From CAYOLL01 sp964404765 [NCBI: uncultured Gemmatimonadota bacterium] (GTDB taxonomy: Bacteria; 4572-55): a DNA stretch of 23,404 bases. This document shows positions 1 to 8,831 of this stretch, in pieces; the stretch's first letter is position 1, and each line of letters opens with the position of its first letter. The position numbers and the translations under genes are program-made. The stretch covers positions 1-23,404 of the forward strand of contig CAYOLL010000095.1 in the NCBI GenBank assembly GCA_964404765.1. The letters are read 5' to 3'. The notes under the pieces were generated by a model. It saw nothing but the letters and a program-made list of their open reading frames with translations. It was not told the origin of the DNA and did no database searches.

Positions 1-162
1 AATCTCTAATCCACTTTTGCGATGACTTTCAACATACAAGTTCGCAAAGTCTTACACAAAGTCACGCAAAGGAAAACTCTGCAAAACGCTGTGATAAACG
101 CTGCGGTTAAAAATTGCGCTATAAAATTACCCGCCAACAATTGCGTTGTGTGCGAGAATGTT

Positions 163-190
163 GTAGCTCAGATTAGCAATCTGAGCATAC
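163..190. repeat. Palindromic hairpin 1 (REP-like)
   Basis: Perfect 9-bp inverted repeat GCTCAGATT / AATCTGAGC around a 3-nt loop (166-186). It extends by three more pairs (GTA/TAC) if A187 is bulged. It lies in the 251-bp non-coding left end of the window, downstream of the cyclase gene. That left end otherwise shows only degenerate GCAAAGTC-like repeats (about 45-75) and no convincing gene. The hairpin may be a REP-type element or a terminator. Confidence 0.6.
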
Positions 191-198
191 TTGGAGAA

Positions 199-221
199 AG
201 CACAGAATGCTATTCTGTGCT
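199..221 (-). terminator. Hairpin 2, possible terminator of the cyclase operon
   Basis: Perfect 10-bp inverted repeat AGCACAGAAT / ATTCTGTGCT with a 3-nt loop. Read on the minus strand it lies about 30 bases after the cyclase stop codon (252-254) and is followed by TTTCTCC, a weak T-tract. It could be a rho-independent terminator. Its design matches the neighbouring hairpin at 163-190 (3-nt loop in both), so a dispersed palindromic repeat is equally likely. Confidence 0.45.
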
Positions 222-251
222 ACAATTGCGGTTTGCCGCGTTATGAATTGT

Positions 252-1055
252 TTATTTTTGACTGAGTTTTTCCACGCCGTCCCAACCCTCGGGAGCGCCG
301 TTGACCATGAAATGGGCAGACTGCTTCAGATACAAGCCCGCCGCTTTATCCTCTTTGTTATCTTTCAGCACATTTTTAAAACAGACAGCCGCTTCGGCAA
401 AATCCTTTTGAAAATAGAGTTGCAAACCTTCTTCAAATATGGCTTTGGTGACCAGCTTTTGGGTGACAATTTCCGGCAAATCGCCGTCAAAAACCTCGTA
501 AATGGAGAGGGCGTCCTGCTTGCCCTTGACCTGAACTTTGCCCAGAAAGCGGATGTGATGCGGGGCAGCCGCGTCTAATCCGGCGCGGGTCGCTTCGCTG
601 ATCACAATGGGCGCGCCGTATATTTTGGTCAAGCCTTCCATGCGCGAGGCCGTATTGGTCGTGTCGGAAATAACCCCGGCATCCATCCGCTCGCCGTCGC
701 CGATGACGCCCAGACGCAGCAGGCCCGTATGCAGACCGACCCCGATCTGAATCGGAACCCGTTTCTTACTCCGACGATGCTGATTGTATTCGGCGACCTG
801 CCGGTGCATTTTGATAGCGGCGGTAATCGCGTCCTCGGCCTGGTCGGGGAAGAGCGCCATGATCCCATCACCCAGATAGTGACTGATAAAGCCATTATTT
901 TGGCCGACGATCGGTCCGGTGCGGCTGAGATAGCCGTTGATAAAGTTGAAGTTGTCTTCCGGCGACATGGATTCCGACAACGTGGTAAAGCCGCGAATAT
1001 CAGAGAACATCACCGTGACCCTGGCCTGGACCTGATCGCCCAGCTTGACATCCAC
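252..1055 (-). CDS. Class III adenylate/guanylate cyclase catalytic domain (C-terminal half of a frameshifted sensor cyclase)
   Basis: The product would make a cyclic nucleotide, most likely cAMP, from NTP at the inner membrane. Counting from the GTG at 1055, the class III catalytic domain covers about residues 8-185. The two metal-binding aspartates are visible (D19 in FSDIRGFT, D63 in [10 protein letters not shown]), as is the transition-state pair N134 and R138 ([12 protein letters not shown]). The last 70 or so residues are helical and TPR-like. This frame begins inside the upstream sensor gene (46-base overlap, different frame). Adding one base at about 1055/1056 joins them cleanly as [15 protein letters not shown], so I read the two as halves of one broken gene. 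The alternative is coupled translation from GTG 1055, where GGAAGA just upstream could act as a weak Shine-Dalgarno, giving a soluble cyclase. The domain call is secure; the status of the start is not. Confidence 0.85.
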   Translation of the reverse strand: MDVKLGDQVQARVTVMFSDIRGFTTLSESMSPEDNFNFINGYLSRTGPIVGQNNGFISHYLGDGIMALFPDQAEDAITAAIKMHRQVAEYNQHRRSKKRVPIQIGVGLHTGLLRLGVIGDGERMDAGVISDTTNTASRMEGLTKIYGAPIVISEATRAGLDAAAPHHIRFLGKVQVKGKQDALSIYEVFDGDLPEIVTQKLVTKAIFEEGLQLYFQKDFAEAAVCFKNVLKDNKEDKAAGLYLKQSAHFMVNGAPEGWDGVEKLSQK

Positions 1056-2221
1056 AGTTCTTCCGGCAGCGCGGCAAAAAAATCCGGCAACAGACGAAAG
1101 TCATGCCGCAAGAACCTGCCAATATTTTCCCCCGACGAGCGGATGGCCCCCAGCGGCGTGTTGATCTCGTGAGCCACGCCGGCGACGAGCTGGCCGAGCG
1201 CGGCCATCTTTTCCGCTTCGACAAGCTGCTTTTGGGTGGTTTTGAGGTCGTTGAAGGCTTTTTCCAAGCGGGCGTGCTGTTCTTTTAAGGTGCCGTTTGA
1301 GGTTGAGAGTTCGGCCCTTTGCGCTTCGATTTCGATCGTGCGCTCGATGACTTTTTCCTCTAAGGTTAGATTCGCTTCGACCAATAGGACTTGCGCGTGC
1401 CTGATTTTTTCGACGGAAGACTTGACTGAAATCCGCATATTATCAAACGCGATGGCTAATTGACCGATTTCGCCGATCTGCGTGGTATCAATCGGCTCGT
1501 CTAAATTGCCCTTGGCAATGGTAGTAGCCGATTTTTCTAAGGATCGTAATGGATCAAAAATATATTGATCCGAAATAAACAAGATGCTAAATATTCCGAT
1601 TAAGATGAATAAACTCGAAGTCAATACAGAGGTTAAGATCATGAGGTTCGTCTGTTTTACAATCTCTTGTCGCGAATTATTAATCTCCTGCTGATAGGCG
1701 TCAAGGCTAAAACCCAACCGCAAAACGCCCCACGGCACCGTGCTAACCCGGATCGGATTAATGACTTCGAGGTAATACGATTCACCGCGATGGAATTCGT
1801 TGATTTGGGCGCTGTCTTGCCGGGCGGCAAATATATCTTCGGGCTGATTTAAAACTTCTTGCTGAAGCTGAGGCGATTCGGTGTGGATATAGCCCACCCG
1901 CGCATGATCCATTAAAATCGAGTAGGTGAGTTCGGGATCGCGCGTAACGGCTTTATTCAAGGCATCGGCGATATTGGAAAGATTGAAGGCCGCAATGTCA
2001 TTTTCTGCCTGTCGAGCGAGATATTCGGAGAGCGTCCAACCGCGATCAATCAGGTTTTTCTTCATTAATTCGGTGCGACGGTGGAGTTCGTTCTCCATAA
2101 TCCGCTTTTGCGTGGAAATTTGGATAAAGGTCAAAATCAAGAGCAGCCCAATGATCAGACCTGTCATCATCGACAGCAATTTCCAGCGAATACTTCTATT
2201 TCTAAAAAGGTTAAGAGCCAT
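1010..2221 (-). CDS. Membrane sensor with HAMP, coiled coil and histidine-kinase DHp fragment (N-terminal half of frameshifted sensor cyclase)
   Basis: An inner-membrane signalling protein. Visible in order: TM1 (about 14-34), a periplasmic sensor region (35-190), TM2 (about 192-217), HAMP (about 218-270), a long coiled coil (270-335), and a histidine-kinase dimerisation helix with the H-box [12 protein letters not shown] and candidate phospho-acceptor H351. The frame then ends after [10 protein letters not shown] with 13 off-frame residues. The kinase ATP-binding domain is absent and the cyclase domain follows directly in another frame. It lies 16 bases downstream of the ABC_sub_bind gene and is probably co-transcribed with it; the ribosome site is weak. 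Two events are implied: an older loss of the kinase catalytic domain, which brought DHp next to the cyclase, and a one-base frameshift. The H351 helix may now serve only as a dimerisation and linker element. A sequencing error at the frameshift cannot be excluded. Confidence 0.85.
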   Translation of the reverse strand: MALNLFRNRSIRWKLLSMMTGLIIGLLLILTFIQISTQKRIMENELHRRTELMKKNLIDRGWTLSEYLARQAENDIAAFNLSNIADALNKAVTRDPELTYSILMDHARVGYIHTESPQLQQEVLNQPEDIFAARQDSAQINEFHRGESYYLEVINPIRVSTVPWGVLRLGFSLDAYQQEINNSRQEIVKQTNLMILTSVLTSSLFILIGIFSILFISDQYIFDPLRSLEKSATTIAKGNLDEPIDTTQIGEIGQLAIAFDNMRISVKSSVEKIRHAQVLLVEANLTLEEKVIERTIEIEAQRAELSTSNGTLKEQHARLEKAFNDLKTTQKQLVEAEKMAALGQLVAGVAHEINTPLGAIRSSGENIGRFLRHDFRLLPDFFAALPEELWMSSWAIRSRPGSR

Positions 2222-2237
2222 CTACACGCCATCTTTC

Positions 2238-3164
2238 TTATCGAATAATTTGATTAACCGAATCCAGAGCGTCCAAATTAAGGTTCAGCTTATATTTTTC
2301 GACATTTTTCATATTCAGGATGATATGCGAACCGGCCGGCCCCTGAATCGGCGCATCGATTTCGCGGCCGGTCAAGATGTCCTCTACCATACCCGCCGCC
2401 TGCCGGCCGACCGTCGGAGTATCGGCGGAGATCACTAAGACGGCGTTATCAACAAGCGATTCAGTAAAGGTAAAAATCGGCTTCTGATGGCGGTCCGCCT
2501 GCTTAAATATTTCGACCACCACCTCCGACTCCTTCCCCACGACCGGGTCGGCGATAAACCACAGCGCATCGACATCGGCAATAATCTTGGCTAAACGTTC
2601 ATTCACGTGCTTGGGCTTTTCGACCGGCTGGCCAATAATTTCGATACCGACCTCGGCGGCGGCGGCTTTCGCAATCCGCATCCATTCTTGCGAATAGGAC
2701 TCGCTGTATAAGATTCCGATTTTACGAATATCCGGAAACAGGTAGCGATAGGTCATCAATTGCATCGCCGGGGATATTTCGTGCGAAATCCCAAAGGTAT
2801 TCGGGCCGATATCGTGGCGCAGATAATTAATGATCGACGAAAAGACGATGGGCGTTTTTGAGTTGGCCGTATAGGTCTTCGCGGACATATACGCTTTTGA
2901 GCCGATACAAAAGAGGATGTCCGGCGGCATGCTTTTAAAAGCCGCAAGGGTCTGATCCGTTGTCTGTTGGGATAAATCGGCAATCGTGATCGGCCGCGCC
3001 AAATTCGCTTTGAACTCGGTTTCGACTTGGCGATATAACTCAATCGTGCCGTCGGAATTAATGAGGGCAACCGGTTTTTCAGCGCCGGTGGCCGAGGATG
3101 CCAATAGTCCCACCCCTATCCAAAAGGCGTTCCAGCGTGTCCGTAACTTCAATGGAAGCTTCAT
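2238..3164 (-). CDS. ABC_sub_bind-type periplasmic substrate-binding protein
   Basis: A periplasmic binding protein of the ABC_sub_bind (TrpX/DUF534-like) family, whose members bind small ligands such as amino acids. Residues 1-27 form a signal peptide (basic start, WIGVGLLASSATGA, cleavage likely before EKP). The mature part has the two-lobe pattern: KPVALINSDG at the start, FSSIINY in the ligand region, IRKIGILYSES at the second lobe. Length 308 is usual. The ATG overlaps the stop of the PhnD-like gene (ATGA) and an AAAGGAG site lies inside that gene's end, so translation is coupled. The sensor cyclase gene follows at once. No permease or ATPase gene is present in the visible operon, which favours a role as a ligand sensor for the membrane protein downstream; that role is inference. 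Confidence 0.85.
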   Translation of the reverse strand: MKLPLKLRTRWNAFWIGVGLLASSATGAEKPVALINSDGTIELYRQVETEFKANLARPITIADLSQQTTDQTLAAFKSMPPDILFCIGSKAYMSAKTYTANSKTPIVFSSIINYLRHDIGPNTFGISHEISPAMQLMTYRYLFPDIRKIGILYSESYSQEWMRIAKAAAAEVGIEIIGQPVEKPKHVNERLAKIIADVDALWFIADPVVGKESEVVVEIFKQADRHQKPIFTFTESLVDNAVLVISADTPTVGRQAAGMVEDILTGREIDAPIQGPAGSHIILNMKNVEKYKLNLNLDALDSVNQIIR

Positions 3165-3976
3165 TCTATCAGACTCCTTTCCGCAGGGCTTAAGGTTTTC
3201 CAGCCGGTCAGGCCGATCATCTTCAGTAGCTTGAGTCCGGCCTCGTCATCGCCCATCTTTTGCAGCGCGGCCAGCAGTGGTTGCAGCGCCTCTTTCGAAC
3301 GGGTAGGCACGGCGATAATCGGCAAGAGCGTTTTTTTGCTTTCGGCCAAAGGGATGAGCATTTGGCGCTGCTTCAGATTCATTTGCGCTAATTTTTCCAA
3401 ACTGGTTTCCGTGGACAGCGCCGCTTTGGCCATGCCGAAGCCGACCGCCATCAGCGCGTCAATCTCCTTCGGCACGCTGAGGATGCGGATCGAGGTAATT
3501 AATTCTTTTTCCCCCTCGCCCAGCATCTCAAGAAGCAGCGTTCGCGTATATTCTTCACTGCTGGCCGAGGCGATGGTTTGACCGCGCAGCGATTCGATTT
3601 GTTTGATGTCGTTTTTCGCCGATAAGATACGTTTCTGGGTAGATTGACCTTTATTGACGCCGATCAGAACAGGTTCGGTATCCCCTTTGTTTCGCAATAA
3701 TTGATAGTGCCAACTGGAGACGATCAGCAGGCCGTCTATTTTTTGGCCGGTCATCTCCTCAAAAATTTTTCGCTCGCTAAAGGGCTGTAATTGGTAATTG
3801 CCCAAATTGGCCAGATAGGTGTCATACTCTGTTTTGAGCGACCCGAAGTTGTTGATATTGGATTCGGAGCTGTAGAAATAGAGGGTCGTTTTGCCTGATT
3901 GAGCAAAAAGATGTACCGGTAATGCAAGGCCGGCCAGTACAATGAGATAGAATTGCAAGCATTTTTTCAAATTCAT
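3161..3976 (-). CDS. PhnD-family (type 2 periplasmic) substrate-binding protein
   Basis: A secreted solute-binding protein of the PhnD/SsuA-like group. The signal peptide is about residues 1-25 (LIVLAGLALPVHLFA, then QSG). The mature chain shows a first beta strand TTLYFYSSES, then GLLIVSSWHYQLL, a run of GVNKGQ and LRGQTIASASSEEY that in this family shapes the cleft, and a long helical C-terminus. At 271 residues the length is normal. Phosphonate binding should not be assumed, since many family members near sensor genes bind other ligands. The Shine-Dalgarno is weak (GAGAT). The gene leads the PhnD/ABC_sub_bind/sensor group, separated by 207 bases from the LivK-like gene upstream, and overlaps the next gene by four bases. 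Confidence 0.8.
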   Translation of the reverse strand: MNLKKCLQFYLIVLAGLALPVHLFAQSGKTTLYFYSSESNINNFGSLKTEYDTYLANLGNYQLQPFSERKIFEEMTGQKIDGLLIVSSWHYQLLRNKGDTEPVLIGVNKGQSTQKRILSAKNDIKQIESLRGQTIASASSEEYTRTLLLEMLGEGEKELITSIRILSVPKEIDALMAVGFGMAKAALSTETSLEKLAQMNLKQRQMLIPLAESKKTLLPIIAVPTRSKEALQPLLAALQKMGDDEAGLKLLKMIGLTGWKTLSPAERSLIE

Positions 3977-4183
3977 TATTGATCTCGTATCAACGTTTTC
4001 AACGATTCAATCGAAAACTTTGGATGCACTATGCATAGCAAATTTAGTCACTTACCTGAATTGCACAAAGTTAATTGTGTGAGCACTGACCAGGAATCAT
4101 ATCGAAAAAAGACAATAGCCCGTTCCCAAGTAAAGATTTAAACGGAAAATAGTTCGAAGCAACTTGCACTTCAATAGAATTGT
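3977..4183. other. Intergenic gap upstream of the PhnD-like gene, with small palindromes
   Basis: A 207-base gap between the LivK-like gene and the PhnD-like gene. It contains a perfect 10-bp palindrome CTATGCATAG at 4029-4038 and an imperfect stem at 3995-4018 (GTTTT...AAAAC enclosing CGATT-C-AATCG), about 20-40 bases before the PhnD-like ATG. Either could be an operator or a leader hairpin. I find no convincing -35/-10 pair and no clear terminator, so whether this is a separate transcription unit is open. Confidence 0.3.
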
Positions 4184-5449
4184 TTACGGAAAACCTATCG
4201 TCGTTACCGTGACAAATTGACCATTCTCGATGCGCCAGATTTCGTAGGTGCCGCTCACCACATCGCCGTTTTCGTCAAAATCCACCTTGCCGGACGCGCC
4301 TTCGTAATTGATGTTTATACCTTGATAGATTTTTCCTCGACCCAGGGTAAATTGATCAACAGTAATGATATCACCGCCGGTAGCGACATCGGCTAACTGC
4401 CCGGCAATGGCCCTGGAATCCACCCGACCAGCTTGCAGCATGGCGTAGGCGATCAGGTAAGTATTATCATAAGAATTGGCAGCATAAGGCGAAATGGGTT
4501 CACGGCCATAACGCGCTTTGTAATTTGCGATAAAATGCTGATAATATGCGCTGCCAATCGGCGCTGCCGGACGGGTGCCGATCATTTCTTCCGTGATAGT
4601 CGGTTCGCCGCCAATGATAAAGCTGTTCAGAGAATTGCCGTCACAGCCCATAAACAAAGGAAAATACGATGAGGTCGTATGGCTTTTGGCAAGATGGGTA
4701 ATCATTGCGCCATCCTTTTCGTATGTCACCAGGTATATTAAGTCGGGCTGCCCGACAAATAGGCTGTCCACCTTTGGCGTAAAATCGTAATGGGTGTAAT
4801 CTACCAAATCGTCATAAATGACATAATTCCGCACGGCGTCGTGACCGGCTAACTGTTCAAATTCGGCCTTGAAGCTTTTTGCCAGGCCAATGCTGTACGC
4901 CGTATTCCGATAAATGATTCCGACCGACCGCCTGCCTTTATCAAAGGCATACGTCGCGGCCACCTTACCCTGAAACGCATCGGAAGGACAGGTGCGCCAA
5001 ACCAACTTTTGATCGTCCAGATTTGTCAAAAGCGGAGACGTGGCGGAAGGCGAAATCAGCGTAATCCCATGCGGGATCGTCACCTGTTGCGCAATCGCCA
5101 GAGTCACGCCGGACCAGGCTGCGCCGGATATGGCCGCCAGATTTGGCAACGCCAACAGTTCTTCCGCTGCCCGGACGCCGATCTCCGGGCTGCCCTGATC
5201 CGCTTTCACCACCAATTCCAAAGGTTTATCAAATATGCCCCCGGCAGCGTTAATTTCCGTAATGGCCAGATAGGAACCACGACGTCTTTCCAAATCCTCG
5301 CCTTCCGCTGGATACGGATTGATAAAACCAATTTGAATGGTATCCGCATGATCTACCGGCGGTGTAGGCTCGTCGTCGCAACTCATAAAAATAACACAGG
5401 TCATGCTCAGAAAAACGATATGTCGCCACCATTCCCAATTCTTCCGCAT
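4184..5449 (-). CDS. LivK-type (Peripla_BP_6) branched-chain amino acid/amide binding lipoprotein
   Basis: A periplasmic ligand-binding protein of the leucine-binding family, tethered as a lipoprotein. The start chosen at 5449 has GGGAGGG six bases upstream; reading from an earlier in-frame ATG would add 32 residues that belong to the end of the receptor 5 region. The signal sequence ends FMSC with C24 as the lipid-bearing cysteine, followed by DDE. Asp at +2 is the inner-membrane retention signal in E. coli. The family pattern is clear: IQIGFINPYPAEG, YLAITEINAAGGI, AISGAAWSGVTLAIA, ISPSATSP, VGIIYRNTAYSIGL, SPYAANSYDNTYLIAYA. It is 421 residues. It begins 16 bases after the receptor 5 stop, so it is probably co-transcribed with it. 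No ABC membrane components are nearby. Confidence 0.88.
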   Translation of the reverse strand: MRKNWEWWRHIVFLSMTCVIFMSCDDEPTPPVDHADTIQIGFINPYPAEGEDLERRRGSYLAITEINAAGGIFDKPLELVVKADQGSPEIGVRAAEELLALPNLAAISGAAWSGVTLAIAQQVTIPHGITLISPSATSPLLTNLDDQKLVWRTCPSDAFQGKVAATYAFDKGRRSVGIIYRNTAYSIGLAKSFKAEFEQLAGHDAVRNYVIYDDLVDYTHYDFTPKVDSLFVGQPDLIYLVTYEKDGAMITHLAKSHTTSSYFPLFMGCDGNSLNSFIIGGEPTITEEMIGTRPAAPIGSAYYQHFIANYKARYGREPISPYAANSYDNTYLIAYAMLQAGRVDSRAIAGQLADVATGGDIITVDQFTLGRGKIYQGININYEGASGKVDFDENGDVVSGTYEIWRIENGQFVTVTTIGFP

Positions 5450-5465
5450 AATGCCCTCCCTTTTA

Positions 5466-7598
5466 TCAAAACTTCTGGTTGATTTCAAAAGTAAATGCAC
5501 GACCCAGACCGGGAATGTCAAAATCCTTAAAGCCCGGGTACGCATACTCTTGATTCAGCGCATTTGCAATCTTTAATCTGACCTCAAGTTCGCCCTTGCC
5601 CCAGATGCAAAATGGTTTCGAGGCGATGACAACATCCAGCAAACCATAGGCATCCAGTTTATAGCCATCCACATTGTTGATCAAATCATAAGCCGAAATA
5701 TTTTGCTCGCTGGCGATTCTGGAGCCAATGATGTGGCCGTTTAAATTCAGATTAAGATAATAGTCCGGAATCTCGTAATTTAAACCAAAATTGACCCGAT
5801 ACGCTGGATACAACCGTGTATCCACCGACCATTCGTGCTGCAAAGGATCCATCAAGTCCGGCTTTTTCAATGTGCTTTTCTGGTAAGATATATTCACATA
5901 ACCTTCCATGGGCCCGCGTTGGTACAGTGTTTCCACTTCAAAACCCTTTGAATCCATGCGGGAAATGTTTTCCGGAATTACATTGACCGATTCCAGGCTT
6001 TTGATCAATTCAACTTTGTCTTCCACAGTGCTGTAAAAGCCGTTGACGGTCACGTTCAGGTCGGTCAAAACCTGCCATCCCAGGGCGACTTCAAATGTAT
6101 GGGCCTTTTCCGGCTTTAGTTGCGGATTGCCAAGCACACCGGTCGGGCTGATGTAATTGGTGAATAACTGGACGGCCGACGGCGCTTTGAACGATGTACC
6201 ATACAAGAATTTGGCGTACGCTTGTGGCGTCAATTGATAAACCCCGGCCAGCCGATAATTGAAAACATCTTCGTAAATATTGTGCCAGTCATAACGAATA
6301 CCCAGGGTAATCCCTAATCGTCTTAAGTACCTGAAATCCAGAAGGTTGGCAGGATAAATCATACTTTGCGCATACATACCGGTATTGACAAAAGTCTTAT
6401 TTGTCAGGTCATTCAAGTGGGTCGGAACTGGAGGTAAATCCGCTAAATGGCGATAGTACGTTTGTAAATCCTGCCGATCCGCGGTGTGATCAACACCAAA
6501 AGTCAAAGCGTTATTTTGATGAAAACTCCAGGAAATATCGGAAGTCAGATCAAAACTGTTATATCCCATATCCCGCGTGAGCCAATCCGCAAAACCTTGC
6601 TGATTAACGGCCAGTCGCTCCGCTTCCATCGGACTGCCTTGGGCAACTGCGCCGGAAAAATTGCAGTTCAAGGCCGATCCAATGGCGCGAGAATACCGGC
6701 CCCGCGCATAAAAATTGTGCAAAACAATGCGATTTTCATGGGTGAGCGCGGCCCAATCCTGGAATTCGCCGTAACTGTCAAATTGCTGGTAATTAAAATC
6801 CAACGCAAAGTGACCCAGACGGTTATGTTCATAGGTGGTTTTGGCAAAAAAGCTGACCGGTTTGGTTAGATCGTGGGAACTTTTCATAGTGTTTTCATAT
6901 TGTTTGGCGTCCGGCATATTGATTGGGGTCAAACCGGAACGGTCAGTTCGACTTCCGCTGCCGGAAATCAACACATTTAACCCGTCAATTTCGCGGCCAA
7001 ATACGACCTCGCCGCCGTATGTTAAATGACTCTCCACGCGGCCTAAGCGAAGGCGGGCCCACTTACCATTGATCGCCTCACCCGCTTTGGTGATGATATT
7101 GATGACGCCGAGAAAGGCATTGGCGCCGTAAAGAGCTGAGGTCGGACCACGCACTATTTCGATGCGCTCCACTGCGCCGATAGGAACCAGTTCCGGGCCC
7201 AGCCAGTTTTCGCCGCTGGCGCGAAATGAAACGGGTTGATTATCAATCATCACCTTTACGATGCGCGACCAGGCTTGCATGCCGCCGTTGATGCCACGTA
7301 TGCCCAGGTTGTATTGCAGGTGATCGGTCAAAACGTCCAAACCCGGCACACATTGCAAGGCTTCGCCAACGGATACATACCCCCGCTGTCGGATCTGTTG
7401 GGAGGTGATGACGGAAATAACTGCCGGCGCTTCCCGCACTTTTTGAGGGTGTTTGGTGGCCGTCACCACCGAAAATTCCGCCAGCAGGAAACGCATGGTC
7501 TCCTCCATTGTCTCAAGTGCTGCATCTTGCGCCGAAACCGGGGAAAAAGGACAAATGAGCAAGGCCAGATTCATTAAAATAAAAAGCCTTTGTCTCAT
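5466..7598 (-). CDS. TonB-dependent receptor 5 (second-position type)
   Basis: An outer-membrane active transporter. The start at 7598 is set by GGAGGTG nine bases upstream; the in-frame TTG at 7616 lies before that site and is rejected. The signal peptide ends VSAQ (about 24). A short amphipathic leader EETMRFLLAEFSVVTATK contains the presumed TonB box (SVVTATK). The plug covers about 55-175 (APAVISVITSQQI, VERIEIVRGPTSALYGANAF, GVINIITKAGE) and a 22-strand barrel follows to the terminal phenylalanine (EINQKF). The total of 710 residues is normal. The leader matches receptor 3 and not receptors 1, 2 and 4. It starts 33 bases after the receptor 4 stop and is followed closely by the LivK-like lipoprotein gene, suggesting one transcript. 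The substrate is unknown. Confidence 0.93.
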   Translation of the reverse strand: MRQRLFILMNLALLICPFSPVSAQDAALETMEETMRFLLAEFSVVTATKHPQKVREAPAVISVITSQQIRQRGYVSVGEALQCVPGLDVLTDHLQYNLGIRGINGGMQAWSRIVKVMIDNQPVSFRASGENWLGPELVPIGAVERIEIVRGPTSALYGANAFLGVINIITKAGEAINGKWARLRLGRVESHLTYGGEVVFGREIDGLNVLISGSGSRTDRSGLTPINMPDAKQYENTMKSSHDLTKPVSFFAKTTYEHNRLGHFALDFNYQQFDSYGEFQDWAALTHENRIVLHNFYARGRYSRAIGSALNCNFSGAVAQGSPMEAERLAVNQQGFADWLTRDMGYNSFDLTSDISWSFHQNNALTFGVDHTADRQDLQTYYRHLADLPPVPTHLNDLTNKTFVNTGMYAQSMIYPANLLDFRYLRRLGITLGIRYDWHNIYEDVFNYRLAGVYQLTPQAYAKFLYGTSFKAPSAVQLFTNYISPTGVLGNPQLKPEKAHTFEVALGWQVLTDLNVTVNGFYSTVEDKVELIKSLESVNVIPENISRMDSKGFEVETLYQRGPMEGYVNISYQKSTLKKPDLMDPLQHEWSVDTRLYPAYRVNFGLNYEIPDYYLNLNLNGHIIGSRIASEQNISAYDLINNVDGYKLDAYGLLDVVIASKPFCIWGKGELEVRLKIANALNQEYAYPGFKDFDIPGLGRAFTFEINQKF

Positions 7599-7631
7599 GG
7601 AAGCACCTCCACTCAAATTTGAACTGCGTTT

Positions 7632-8831
7632 CTAAAATTTAAATTCCGTTTTGACCATAAACGACCGTCCGTCGGCGGGGATGTCATACACCGGATGCTG
7701 GACATTCATATTCCAGGTGGCCAAATCCGGGATATGGGACGGGTGCTCGTAGCCCGTGTTTAAAACATTGTAAACGCTGAAAGATAAGCGCAACCACTTA
7801 TTCAGGACAATGTTCGACAGCGTGATATTGGTGAGATTGTAGGCTTTTAATTCAGCTTCGTATCCTTCCGGCGCATCAGCCGGATTACCCAATCCTTTCA
7901 AACGCGGGCCCACCATTTGTGACTCTATACCAATGGCAATGTCGTTAAATGAACGAATTAAGCCCGCCTTAGCTAGCCATTGAGGCGAGAGGGCAATCCG
8001 CTCATCATCCGTATCGCGGGCCACGTTGCTGTAGGTAAAGTTAGCGTAACCGTCAAAACTGGCGTGTCGAAAGCGTGTGTCCAATTCCAAACCGGTGCCG
8101 GTCAAACCTTTCACATTCGACCATTTTTCAACGACCTGAATGTTGTCATCCAGCGTGTAACGAAACAACGAGGCATTCAAATTCATATTGCGCATGGGAT
8201 AGGACGAAACCAGCAACTCCACATTACGCACCACTTCCGGTTTTAGGTCTGGGTTGCCTTCCACAAAAAAGATCGGCCCCGACGTGTTGGATTCCCAAAA
8301 ATTTGGGGCGCGGTAGGCCTCGCCATACAACAGTTTGAGCCAACTTCGTTCCATCGGCTTGAAACTGATTGAACCACGCGGGCTGACATGACTGCCCACC
8401 GTGCTGTAATCGTCATAATGCAACCCGGCTTCCATCATTACTTTCTGAGTCGGCTGAAATGTGTGCAACACATAGGCAGACACAATGTTTTCATCCGGCT
8501 TGATATTATATCGCTCATCCAAATTTTTATCCGGATCATGTTCCGAATAGTAGTCAAACTTCAACTTTTGATACTTTTTGTATTCGCCGCCAAAAATCGT
8601 TTGATGCCGCGTATTCCATCGGCCTGTAAGCATGACTTCACCGCCCAGGGCTTGATCCACAATTTTGTTGAATTCCGAAGCATACGGCGGGCCGGCGATC
8701 CAATTGGGATCGGGATAATAGGCAAAGCGTCCTTTGAATTGATACATATCCAGATAGGCACGACTCTCAGCCGTAATCTTAGAGGTCAAATCCCGGCGAT
8801 ATTTTAACTCGACAAAACTATTGATATCCTG
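7632..8831 (-). pseudogene. TonB-dependent receptor 4, C-terminal barrel part after a frameshift
   Basis: This frame carries the middle and end of the receptor 4 barrel. It can be read from the frameshift at about 8831 (FQDINSFVELKYRRDL) to the closing strand SFMVKTEFKF with a terminal phenylalanine. Typical late-barrel motifs are present: YGEAYRAPNFWE, NPDLKPEVVRNVEL, LNTGYEHPSHIP. There is no proper start or signal peptide on this side. It joins to the N-terminal part (8804-9697) if one base is added in the run of six A at 8832-8837 (T on the coding strand). Repaired, the receptor would be near 688 residues, a normal length. It could be a recent inactivation, slippage-controlled expression, or a homopolymer sequencing error. 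Confidence 0.85.

Noticed and set aside
22-246. A 74-codon plus-strand frame at the left end
   Set aside because: It runs through both palindromic hairpins, has no ribosome site and no protein-like pattern.
1076-1082. The A7 run as the frameshift point of the sensor cyclase
   Set aside because: An extra base there also joins the frames but yields FFCRAAGRT before VDVKLGD, whereas a base at 1055/1056 keeps FFAALPEEL and gives a more natural joint. Still not fully excluded.
3161-3976. Phosphonate uptake (phnD) assignment
   Set aside because: Only fold-level similarity; no phnC/phnE or phosphonate genes nearby, so no gene symbol is given.
4184-5545. Start of the LivK-like protein at 5545
   Set aside because: That start lies inside receptor 5 and adds 32 residues before a clear signal peptide; the ATG at 5449 has a GGGAGGG site.
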